12,539 bases of DNA from NCBI GenBank assembly GCA_030638385.1, contig DAOWES010000249.1, forward strand, positions 1-12,539. The letters are read 5' to 3'. Position numbers and translations under genes: made by a program. The notes under the pieces are model-generated. The model had not been told where the DNA came from. It worked only from the letters and a program-made list of their open reading frames with translations, and ran no database searches. Source of the stretch: Candidatus Cloacimonadota bacterium. Lineage in GTDB: Bacteria; Cloacimonadota; Cloacimonadia; Cloacimonadales; TCS61. Shown here piece after piece: positions 1-6,844 of the stretch; positions within the stretch are counted from its first letter, which is position 1; every line of letters starts with the position of its first letter.

Positions 1-1839
1 CATGGAATTGAAGATGGCGGAAATAAAAGTGGTGTTCCAACTGTTAATGGTTCAATCGTTTTTGATGAACGTTTTAGCGGAAAACCTCTTGTTTATTGCG
101 GAACCGGTGGCGTGATGCCTAGTAAACTTGCCGGAGTAGATTCTTGGCTGAAACCAATCGATGATGGCGATTTGATTGTGATGGCTGGTGGACGTGTAGG
201 AAAAGATGGAATTCACGGTGCAACTTTCTCTTCTGCCGAAATTGATGAAAACTCTCCTCAATCTGCAGTTCAAATTGGAAGTCCGATAACTCAGAAATTT
301 GTTGGTGACTTTATGCAGCAGGCTGTTTTGGAAGGTTTGATAAAAAGTTCTACTGATAATGGTGCCGGTGGCTTATCTTCATCAGTTGGAGAGCTGGCAG
401 AGATAACTGGTGGTGCTTTGGTAAACTTAGAAAAAGTACCGTTAAAATATGCAAATTTAAAACCATGGGAAATATTCATCTCTGAATCTCAAGAACGAAT
501 GACCTTCGTAGTTATTCCGGAAAAAAAGGATGAATTATTTGAACTAGCCAAAAATAGAGAAGTGGAGGTTACAGTAATTGGACAATTCACTTCAACCGGA
601 TTTTTGGATATCAGATTTAATGATGAAAAAGTAGCTTATCTTAATATGGAATTTTTGCATGAAGGTGTTCCTCGCAAATATATGGAAGCAGAATATAATA
701 AACCAAATTTGGTAGAACCAAAAATTCGCAAAATTTCTGATTATAATGAAATCATGAAAAGCATGATGGGTTCCCTTAATATTTGCTCAAGAGAAAATGT
801 AATTAGACAATATGATCACGAAGTAAAGGGAAAAACTATCATCAAACCTCTAATGGGTAATGATGGTAAAAATCCTCAAGATGCTGCTGTGATGAGATTG
901 AATTTTGATAGCTTCGCAGGTCTGGCAATCTCCAATGGTATTTGCCCTAAATTTGGTGATATCGATGCTTATGAAATGAGTGCCGGTGCTTTTGATGAAG
1001 CGATGAGACAAATAATCTCGATTGGTGGGAAGCTTCCCGATATCAATGATACTACAAACAGATTCTGGACAGTAAATGATAATTTCTGTGTACCGGATAG
1101 TGATTATAATGAAAAGACAAATCCGGATGGGAAACAGAAATTGGCTAAGCTCGTACAGATGAATGAAGCTTTGTTTGATTCTTCAACTTACTACAATATC
1201 CCGATGACTTCCGGAAAAGATAGTATGAAGAACGATTTTAAAGCGGGAAAAGTTAAGATCTCTGTTCCGCCAACTATTCTTTATTCGATGGTTGCAAAAA
1301 TTGATGATGTTCGTAAAACTATTACTTCCAATTTCAAAGCAAAAGACGATTTGATCTATGTGCTTGGAAAAACCTATAATGAGTTAGGTGGTTCTGAATT
1401 TTATCGCTTGTTTAACGAATTGGGAGCAAATGTTCCAAAAGTAAGACGAGATGATGCAATGAAATTGTATAAGAACGTTATGCAGGCAAACGATAAAAAT
1501 CTTATCGAGTCTAGTCATGATATCTCGGATGGTGGATTGGCGGTAACTGTTGTTGAATCGGCTTTCGGCGGACAATTCGGTGTTAATATGAAGTTAGATA
1601 ATGTTAAGGATCTAAAACGCAAAGCTATCTTGTTCTCCGAATCTCATTCACGCTTTGTTGTTTCCATTAAACCGGAAAATCAAGATGAATTTGAAAATTT
1701 ATTCGGGAACGATGCAAGCCTGCTAGGTATCGTTACAGATAACAAGATCTTCAGTGTTTCCTATAAAAATGAGAATATCATTAACCTCCCAATGAAAACT
1801 TTACAAGATTGTTGGGATAATGGTTTGGATGTAAAGTAG
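1..1839 (+). CDS. purL: Phosphoribosylformylglycinamidine (FGAM) synthase, synthetase subunit, 5'-truncated by the window edge
   Basis: Uses ATP and ammonia to turn FGAR into FGAM, the fourth step of purine synthesis; the ammonia comes from the glutaminase PurQ encoded next. The frame is open from base 1, so the start lies outside; 612 residues are visible. Seen in order: the end of the first AIR-synthase N-domain (GNKSGVPTVNGS near visible residues 7-18), the first AIRS C-domain (GGRVGKDGIHGATFSS), DNGAGGLSSS, then the second N-domain (KPLMGNDGKNPQDAA, TSGKDSMKN) and second C-domain (SHDISDGGLA, FSESHSRF). No glutaminase domain follows; the protein ends in DNGLDVK, so this is the PurL form that needs separate PurQ. 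Whether the missing N-terminus contains a fused PurS domain cannot be seen. Identity is firm. Confidence 0.96.
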   Translation, partial: HGIEDGGNKSGVPTVNGSIVFDERFSGKPLVYCGTGGVMPSKLAGVDSWLKPIDDGDLIVMAGGRVGKDGIHGATFSSAEIDENSPQSAVQIGSPITQKFVGDFMQQAVLEGLIKSSTDNGAGGLSSSVGELAEITGGALVNLEKVPLKYANLKPWEIFISESQERMTFVVIPEKKDELFELAKNREVEVTVIGQFTSTGFLDIRFNDEKVAYLNMEFLHEGVPRKYMEAEYNKPNLVEPKIRKISDYNEIMKSMMGSLNICSRENVIRQYDHEVKGKTIIKPLMGNDGKNPQDAAVMRLNFDSFAGLAISNGICPKFGDIDAYEMSAGAFDEAMRQIISIGGKLPDINDTTNRFWTVNDNFCVPDSDYNEKTNPDGKQKLAKLVQMNEALFDSSTYYNIPMTSGKDSMKNDFKAGKVKISVPPTILYSMVAKIDDVRKTITSNFKAKDDLIYVLGKTYNELGGSEFYRLFNELGANVPKVRRDDAMKLYKNVMQANDKNLIESSHDISDGGLAVTVVESAFGGQFGVNMKLDNVKDLKRKAILFSESHSRFVVSIKPENQDEFENLFGNDASLLGIVTDNKIFSVSYKNENIINLPMKTLQDCWDNGLDVK

Positions 1840-1851
1840 GATGATTTGTGA

Positions 1852-1883
1852 TCATAGCCCACAGTTTTAGTTGTGGGCTATGA
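1852..1883. repeat. 12-bp perfect hairpin in the purL-purQ gap (REP/IS200-like)
   Basis: Arms 1852-1863 and 1872-1883 are exact reverse complements (TCATAGCCCACA / TGTGGGCTATGA) around an 8-nt loop. It sits 12 bases after the purL stop. No T-run follows on either strand, so it is not a standard terminator. GTGGG-containing hairpins of this kind resemble REP-like elements mobilised by Y1 (RAYT/IS200-type) transposases, but that link is an inference. Confidence 0.7.
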
Positions 1884-1890
1884 AAAATAA

Positions 1891-1948
1891 TCCGCGTTAA
1901 TACGCCCGGGCGGCCAAGTCTGCGGTTTTAAAATTCGTGGTAAATAAA
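1891..1948. repeat. GC-rich patch and degenerate repeat copy upstream of purQ
   Basis: A short GC-rich stretch containing the palindrome CGCCCGGGCG (1903-1912) is followed by TCTGCGG and then TTCGTGGTAAATAAA. The 12-mer GTGGTAAATAAA recurs exactly at 10367-10378 in front of guaA, and a more diverged relative lies at 6793-6823 in front of purC-purE. It looks like a decayed copy of a dispersed intergenic repeat. It abuts the purQ ribosome binding site GAGG (1950-1953). Confidence 0.45.
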
Positions 1949-1958
1949 TGAGGAAAAT

Positions 1959-2786
1959 ATGAAAAACGTAACAGCATTAGTTATAACCGGTTATGGTATA
2001 AATTGTGAAGAAGAGATCGCTGCTGCATATAAATTAGCGGGAGCAGAACCAAAAATAGTTCATCTGAATGACATTTTTCTGGAAAAAGAGAATATCCATG
2101 ATTTTGATATCTTGAATTTCCCCGGAGGATTTAGCTTTGGTGATGACCTTGGTAGTGGAAAAGTTTTAGCTAATAAGATGAAGTTTAGAAAACTCAAATC
2201 CGGTAAATTATTTTTAGATGATATCAAAGATTTTATTGCAGAAGGAAAATATATTTTGGGAATTTGCAATGGTTTCCAATTTTTAGTTAAAATGGGCTTA
2301 TTGCCCGATACGGCCGGAAATTTGAACCAAGAAGTAACTTTGACTAAAAATAATAGTGCAAAATATGAAGATAGATGGGTTTGGTGCAAAGTTAATGAAA
2401 TGTCTCAAACTCCATTCTTAAAAGGAATCAATAAATTTGAAGTACCTGTTAGACATGGAGAAGGTAAATTAATTATCAAAAACGATGAGATGAAACAGGA
2501 GATAATTGAAAATAATCTTAATTGCATTGCCTATTGTGATGCGGATGGCGAGATTACTGGCGAATATCCTTTAAATCCAAATGGAGCCGATCTCAATTGT
2601 GCTGCTTTAACAAATAAAACAGGACAAGTATTAGGAATGATGCCTCATCCCGAAGCTTTCTTAAGTTTGTATAATCATCCAAATTGGGGTCAGCTAAAAC
2701 GAGAAAATCCTGGTGTAAGTGAAGATGGTGCAGGTTTACAGATTTTTAAGAACATAGTAGAGCATGTAAAAAACAATAAACTTTAA
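1959..2786 (+). CDS. purQ: FGAM synthase glutaminase subunit, long form
   Basis: Class I glutamine amidotransferase that hydrolyses glutamine and channels ammonia to PurL in the FGAM synthase complex. At 275 residues it is longer than the roughly 227-residue Bacillus-type PurQ. Motifs: FPGGFSFGDDLGSG (residues 54-67, typical of PurQ), the nucleophile loop GICNGFQ with Cys103, VRHGEGK (164-170), and the catalytic His230/Glu232 in MMPHPEAF. The start at 1959 is preceded by GAGG (1950-1953) at good spacing. It follows purL after a 119-bp gap with a hairpin and repeat-like DNA. A truncated aminotransferase remnant lies just after its stop, in the same frame but separated by two stop codons. Function is certain; the extra length is seen in PurQ forms that pair with long PurL proteins. 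Confidence 0.97.
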   Translation: MKNVTALVITGYGINCEEEIAAAYKLAGAEPKIVHLNDIFLEKENIHDFDILNFPGGFSFGDDLGSGKVLANKMKFRKLKSGKLFLDDIKDFIAEGKYILGICNGFQFLVKMGLLPDTAGNLNQEVTLTKNNSAKYEDRWVWCKVNEMSQTPFLKGINKFEVPVRHGEGKLIIKNDEMKQEIIENNLNCIAYCDADGEITGEYPLNPNGADLNCAALTNKTGQVLGMMPHPEAFLSLYNHPNWGQLKRENPGVSEDGAGLQIFKNIVEHVKNNKL

Positions 2787-2804
2787 GCTGGCTCTTACGG
2801 ATGA

Positions 2805-3251
2805 CAAATTAAAGAAAAAATTGAAGAATATTATTATCATAAATTTCAAAAAGTTTTTGAAGATGACACTAGAATTGTCTTTTATGGTACTCAGGAATCA
2901 GAAAAAAAAGTTCCGATAATTCCCTTCAATATTATTCATAAAGATAAAATTTTACATCCCAAATTTGTGACTCGTTTATTAAATGATCTTTTTGGTATTC
3001 AAGCACGAGGCGGATGTTCTTGTGCAGGACCTTATGCTCATCATCTGCTGGAAATTGAAGAAGAATTTTCTGAGTTATATAGATGTATGATTACAAATGT
3101 CGGTTATAACTGGATTAAGCCGGGATGGGTTCGCTTGAATCTCCACTACATTTTGGATGAAGAAATTGATTTTGTGGAATTTGAAACAGAGCTTGATAAT
3201 CTAATCTATTTCTATGCAAATAGAGTGAAAAACGATAACTGTTGCCAATAA
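2805..3251 (+). pseudogene. C-terminal remnant of a class V aminotransferase (cysteine desulfurase-like)
   Basis: The open frame after the stop at 2802-2804 encodes 148 residues that read as the C-terminal domain of a PLP-dependent class V aminotransferase: PFNIIHKDKILHPKFVT, then RLLNDLFGIQARGGCSCAGP, YAHHLLEI, and KPGWVRLNLHYILDEEEID-like text near the end. The loop RGGCSCAGP corresponds to the active-site cysteine loop of SufS/CsdA-type enzymes; the equivalent Cys codon is 3021-3023. The PLP-binding lysine domain, some 250-350 residues in the family, is missing. There is no ATG near the beginning; the only early alternative start is a GTG at 2967 with no Shine-Dalgarno, in mid-domain. I infer a gene that lost its 5' part by deletion or rearrangement just downstream of purQ. 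Translation as a small protein is possible but unlikely. Confidence 0.75.
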
Positions 3252-3267
3252 AGATAGAACTTAAATT

Positions 3268-3280
3268 GAGGAAAGAAATG
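3268..3280 (+). promoter_or_regulatory. Ribosome binding site fixing the cysteine desulfidase start
   Basis: GAGG at 3268-3271 lies six bases before the ATG at 3278. The frame is open further upstream to a TTG at 3242, but that start would overlap the remnant gene, has no comparable Shine-Dalgarno, and would add twelve residues not expected for the family. The ATG at 3278 is therefore chosen. Confidence 0.75.
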
Positions 3281-4567
3281 ACTTTAGAAGAATTGATAAA
3301 AAAGAAATTACATGAGCTGGTTACTCCTGCAACGGGATGTACAGAACCGGTTGCAATCGCTTTGGCTTGTGCTAGGTCTGCAGCTGAATTGAATGGTGAG
3401 ATTGAAAAAATCGAAATAGAAATGAGCAAATCTTTTTACAAAAATGCCATTGCGGTAGGTATTCCCAATACTGATGAAAAGGGAATCCATATTGCTGCCG
3501 GACTAGGTGCAATAGCCGGTGATCATTCTTTGTTATTAAGAGTTTTAGAAAAGACTACTCCCGCAGATCTTTTCGAAGCAAAAAAAATGACTACTGCCGG
3601 AAAAATAATTGCCACTTACATTGATGCTCCAAATGAAGTATATGTGAAGGCAACAGTAAAATCCGGAGATGATGAAGTTACTACCATTATCATTGGTGAC
3701 CACGCAAATATCGAAAGTGTGGAACGTAATGGAGAGATAATTTTTTCACAAAAAACTAACGAAAAGCAAGAAAAGCAAGAAACCGAGATTAAACTTGGAA
3801 ACTACTTTATTAAAGATATTATCAAGGAAGTTCAAAAACTTGAGATGGAAGATCTTGAATTTTTGAAAGAAGGCATCCAAATGAATCGAGCGATTTCACA
3901 GTATGGTTGGGAAAATTCACCCTGCTTGGGAATTGGTTTTGGATTGAATAAATTAATGCAAAAAGGTCGGATGTGTAATAATATCATCAATCGAATCAGA
4001 ATGGCTGTGGCTGCCGGGAGTGATGCCCGAATGGGTGGTGTAAATATGCCGGTGATGACTAGTGCTGGAAGTGGAAATCAAGGAATCATAGTTTTTCTTT
4101 CCGTAGATCTTTTTGCTGAACATTTAAAGATTGATGAATTAACCAAACTAAGAGCGCTAGCTTTAGCTCATATTATAAATGGATATGTGAAAGAATTTAT
4201 GCTGAAATTATCGCCAATTTGTGGAGCTACTGTCTCTGCAGGTCTTGGTGTTTCTTGTGCTATCACTTGGTTGTTAGGTGGTACACATGAGCAGATTGTA
4301 GGTGCTATGAATGGAATGCTGGCAAGTCTTACCGGGATGATGTGTGATGGAGCTAAAGGTTCTTGTGCATATAAACTTCTTACTGCTGCCGGAGAAGCTG
4401 TTACTCAAGCATACTTAGCATTGGAAGGTGTTTATATTCGAGATCAACAAGGTGTTATTGAAACCACATTAGAAAATTCAATTCAAAACATTGGAAAAAT
4501 CGGTCAAGAAGGCATGTGTAATGTGAATAATGTAATGCTGGAAATTATTGCCAATAGAATGAATTAG
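3278..4567 (+). CDS. cyuA: L-cysteine desulfidase / serine dehydratase alpha-like Fe-S protein (UPF0597, CyuA/YhaM family)
   Basis: 429 residues, the usual size for the family whose characterised members break L-cysteine into pyruvate, ammonia and sulfide using a [4Fe-4S] cluster rather than PLP. Seen in order: PATGCTEPVAIALA with Cys21, a mid-domain of mixed alpha/beta character, GSDARMGGVNMPVMTSAGSGNQG (the glycine-rich signature), SPICGATVSAGLG with Cys315, and MMCDGAKGSC with Cys356 and Cys363. These four cysteines are the expected cluster/active-site set. It lies 26 bp after the desulfurase-like remnant and 62 bp before ridA, suggesting a small cysteine or amino acid catabolism unit inside the purine cluster. 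Substrate (cysteine versus serine or another amino acid) cannot be settled from sequence. No signal peptide; cytoplasmic. Confidence 0.88.
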   Translation: MTLEELIKKKLHELVTPATGCTEPVAIALACARSAAELNGEIEKIEIEMSKSFYKNAIAVGIPNTDEKGIHIAAGLGAIAGDHSLLLRVLEKTTPADLFEAKKMTTAGKIIATYIDAPNEVYVKATVKSGDDEVTTIIIGDHANIESVERNGEIIFSQKTNEKQEKQETEIKLGNYFIKDIIKEVQKLEMEDLEFLKEGIQMNRAISQYGWENSPCLGIGFGLNKLMQKGRMCNNIINRIRMAVAAGSDARMGGVNMPVMTSAGSGNQGIIVFLSVDLFAEHLKIDELTKLRALALAHIINGYVKEFMLKLSPICGATVSAGLGVSCAITWLLGGTHEQIVGAMNGMLASLTGMMCDGAKGSCAYKLLTAAGEAVTQAYLALEGVYIRDQQGVIETTLENSIQNIGKIGQEGMCNVNNVMLEIIANRMN

Positions 4568-4629
4568 ACTTTTTGGAATATATTAATAAAAACGTTCGCT
4601 AAATGATAAATAAAAACTAGGAGAAAATT

Positions 4630-5010
4630 ATGAAAAAAGTAATTGCAACAACAAACGCACCAGCTGCTGTGGGACCATATTCACAAGCAGTTTTAGCAGG
4701 AGATAATCTTTTTATCTCAGGTCAACTTCCTATAGATCCGGCAACGGGAAAATTTATAAGTGAAGATGTAGCTGAGCAAACAGAACAATCGCTTAAAAAT
4801 ATGGGAGCAATTTTGGAAGAAGCCGGCATGAGTTTTGATAATGTAATCAAAACAACTGTGCTTTTGGCAGATATTAAAGATTTTTTAGCAATGAATGAAG
4901 TTTATGCAAAATTCTTTAGTGGAGATTTTCCTGCTCGTGCAGCATTTGAAGTGGCTAATTTACCACTGGGCGCACGTGTGGAAATTGAAGCTGTGGCTTA
5001 TAAAGGTTAG
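4630..5010 (+). CDS. ridA: RidA family reactive enamine/imine deaminase
   Basis: 126 residues, full length for the YjgF/YER057c/UK114 family. RidA hydrolyses 2-aminoacrylate and related enamine/imine intermediates to keto acids, protecting PLP enzymes. Key residues are present: GPYSQA with Tyr17, ISGQLP (29-34), the arginine in PARAAFEVANLP (Arg103, equivalent to the substrate-carboxylate Arg of E. coli RidA) and Glu120 in VEIEAVA. AGGAG at 4619-4623 precedes the ATG. It follows the cysteine desulfidase in the same direction and is closed by a strong terminator, so the two are probably co-transcribed. In Bacillus subtilis a RidA homologue (YabJ) sits beside purR and affects purine control, so a purine-linked role is an alternative reading. 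Confidence 0.96.
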   Translation: MKKVIATTNAPAAVGPYSQAVLAGDNLFISGQLPIDPATGKFISEDVAEQTEQSLKNMGAILEEAGMSFDNVIKTTVLLADIKDFLAMNEVYAKFFSGDFPARAAFEVANLPLGARVEIEAVAYKG

Positions 5011-5016
5011 TGAAAT

Positions 5017-5044
5017 GCGGGTAGTTTTACTGCCCGCTTTTTTT
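5017..5044 (+). terminator. Rho-independent terminator after ridA
   Basis: Stem 5017-5025 / 5029-5037 (GCGGGTAGT / ACTGCCCGC, nine pairs with one T-G wobble) with a 3-nt loop, followed at once by seven T's (5038-5044). It lies six bases after the ridA stop. It should end the upstream transcript, so purH would need its own promoter in 5045-5111. That gap is AT-rich and holds no convincing -35/-10 pair by eye. Confidence 0.92.
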
Positions 5045-5101
5045 ATATAACGATTAAAATATAAGAGTTCGTTATTGTGTTTAGAATTTTAAAAAAAATG
5101 A

Positions 5102-5114
5102 AGAGGATGAAGTG
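5102..5114 (+). promoter_or_regulatory. Ribosome binding site deciding a GTG start for purH
   Basis: AGAGG at 5102-5106, five bases before GTG 5112-5114. The nearby ATGs at 5098 and 5107 are in other frames, and an in-frame TAG at 5082 excludes any longer version. The resulting N-terminus (IKIRRALLSVSDKTG) matches the normal beginning of PurH. Confidence 0.85.
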
Positions 5115-6719
5115 ATAAAAATCAGAAGAGCGTTATTAAGTGTTTCGGACAAAACAGGAATTGTTGAACTTGCTAAATGTCTTGAAAAATTTGGTGGTGA
5201 AATTATCTCAACCGGTGGCACAAAGAAGGTTTTGGAAGAAGCGGGAGTAACTACAACAGATATCTCCAAAGTTACAGGAAATCCGGAAGCGTTTGGCGGA
5301 AGAATGAAAACTATTTCTTTCAACATTGAATCTGCCTTACTTTTCGACCGTGAGAAAGATGCTGCTGAAGCTGTTAAACTAGGAATCAAACCGATCGATA
5401 TGGTCGTTTGTAATTTATACCCATTTTCTAAAGTTAAAGCTGCCGGAGCAAAATTTGATACATTAATCGAAAATATCGATATTGGTGGACCTACCATGGT
5501 TCGCGCATCTGCCAAAAACTTCAAATATGTTTCCACAATTACCGATGCAAATGATTACGCAAATATCATCAAGGAATTGGAAAGTTCAGACGGAGCTTTA
5601 TCGGTAAATACCAGATTTGAGTTAATGCGCAAAGCTTTTAATCATACTGCGGATTATGATGCCTTAATTGCTACTACAATGGATGAACAGGCCGGAATTA
5701 AATCGCTACGTTTTAATTATGATGGCGGGAAAGAGCTTCGTTATGGTGAAAATTCACACCAAAAAGGCTACTTTTATAAGCAAAGAGATGCTATAGATTC
5801 GCTTTATGATATGGAAATACTCCACGGAAAAGAACTTTCATTTAACAATATTAACGATATCCAATCTGCTATCGAGGCTGTGAAAGATATGGCTGATTTT
5901 GCTATTTCTGTGGTTAAACATAATAACCCTTGTGGAATGGCTTGCGGAAAAAATCAGCGAACTGTGTTTGAACGTGCTTGGGAAGGAGATCCCATAAGTG
6001 CTTTTGGTTCGATTATAGCCTTTAACAAAGCAGTTGATTTAAACACGGTAGAATTCCTCAACTTAAATAATGAAAATAAATCTCTGAGAAAATTTGTGGA
6101 AGTTGTTATTGCTCCTGATTTTACTGAAGAAGCATTAGCATATTTACAATTTCATAAAAACCTTCGTGTAATCAAATATGATCCCCAAAAATTAAACTCG
6201 AATATTGATGTGAAATTCCTAAATGGATCTATATTGGTACAAGATACTGATGATATCTTATATGATAAATTGGAATGCGTTACCGAAGCAACTTTTGATG
6301 TGGAAGCAAATAAGAGACTGCTTGAATTTGGCATAGCTGCCATGCGCCAAGTAAAATCAAATTCCATCATCATCGTAAGAGAAACCGAAGATGGCTCTTT
6401 TCAACAACTTGGAATGGGAGCGGGTCAACCAAATCGCGTAATTTCTACTAAATTGGCAATTGAGAAATCAAAAGAAAATTTAGCAAATGAATATAACGGA
6501 GAAGATCTTGCTTCATATATAAAAGAAGAATTTAGCAAATCTATCTTAGTCTCAGATGCATTTTTCCCATTCCCTGATAATGTGGAAATTGCTCATGAAG
6601 CCGGCATTCGAACTATTATCCAACCCGGTGGATCTATCAAAGATAAATTGGTGAAGAAGAGATGTAATCAATTGAATATGGCGATGATTTTTATAGGAAT
6701 AAGACACTTTAAACATTAA
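5112..6719 (+). CDS. purH: Bifunctional AICAR transformylase / IMP cyclohydrolase
   Basis: Carries out the last two steps to IMP: formylation of AICAR with 10-formyl-THF, then ring closure of FAICAR. 535 residues. The N-terminal MGS-fold cyclohydrolase domain shows SDKTG (12-16), STGGT (33-37), Lys66, Tyr103 in NLYPF, Asp123 in NIDIGGPT and Lys135 in RASAKNF, matching the known catalytic set. The transformylase domain shows RYGENSHQ, the catalytic Lys269-His270 in VKHNNPCG, GAGQPNRV, DAFFPFPD, and the usual ending IGIRHFKH. Oddity: the loop after Lys66, normally KTLHPxxHGG, reads KTISFNIESALL and lacks both histidines and the glycines. The gene uses a GTG start and is the first after a terminator. 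Confident in identity; the altered loop probably marks a clade-specific variant rather than loss of function. Confidence 0.96.
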   Translation: MIKIRRALLSVSDKTGIVELAKCLEKFGGEIISTGGTKKVLEEAGVTTTDISKVTGNPEAFGGRMKTISFNIESALLFDREKDAAEAVKLGIKPIDMVVCNLYPFSKVKAAGAKFDTLIENIDIGGPTMVRASAKNFKYVSTITDANDYANIIKELESSDGALSVNTRFELMRKAFNHTADYDALIATTMDEQAGIKSLRFNYDGGKELRYGENSHQKGYFYKQRDAIDSLYDMEILHGKELSFNNINDIQSAIEAVKDMADFAISVVKHNNPCGMACGKNQRTVFERAWEGDPISAFGSIIAFNKAVDLNTVEFLNLNNENKSLRKFVEVVIAPDFTEEALAYLQFHKNLRVIKYDPQKLNSNIDVKFLNGSILVQDTDDILYDKLECVTEATFDVEANKRLLEFGIAAMRQVKSNSIIIVRETEDGSFQQLGMGAGQPNRVISTKLAIEKSKENLANEYNGEDLASYIKEEFSKSILVSDAFFPFPDNVEIAHEAGIRTIIQPGGSIKDKLVKKRCNQLNMAMIFIGIRHFKH

Positions 6720-6741
6720 ATATAACTGTCTGATTCAGAAG

Positions 6742-6823
6742 AAGATAGAGCCGCAAAGGCTGAAAAGTCGCATTTAAGATAAAAATAAAAAAACTCTGTG
6801 CCCTTCGTGAGCTCAGAGATTAA
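6742..6823. repeat. Degenerate dispersed intergenic repeat between purH and purC-purE
   Basis: The gap holds GAGCCGCAAAGGC, an A-rich middle, then ACTCTGTGCCCTTCGTGAG (from 6793). The two halves resemble the cgcaaagg / ccttcgtg halves of a long, decayed inverted repeat; pairing is now poor. A 5-bp inverted repeat CTCTG/CAGAG (6794-6798 / 6814-6818) remains. The right half resembles 10351-10378 before guaA and 1918-1948 before purQ. An A-run and the AGAGG site (6835-6839) follow. Confidence 0.45.
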
Positions 6824-6844
6824 AAAAAAAAAGAAGAGGATATT

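Noticed and set aside
1903..1912. Palindrome CGCCCGGGCG as an operator
   Set aside because: Single copy, no partner site, and part of a GC-rich repeat-like patch.
2060..2389. 109-residue minus-strand open frame inside purQ
   Set aside because: Low-complexity (Ser/Lys/Pro/Phe/Leu) shadow of a certain gene; the same applies to antisense frames in purL, purH and purD.
2967..3251. A 94-residue small protein starting at GTG 2967
   Set aside because: Recognisable aminotransferase sequence continues upstream of 2967 in the same frame, and no ribosome site precedes the GTG; it is part of the remnant.
3242..3277. Upstream TTG start extending the cysteine desulfidase by 12 residues
   Set aside because: It overlaps the remnant gene, has no Shine-Dalgarno, and GAGG is well spaced for the ATG at 3278.
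5045..5111. Promoter for purH (TAGAAT at 5082 as a -10 box)
   Set aside because: No -35-like hexamer at proper distance; a promoter is expected after the terminator but cannot be placed.
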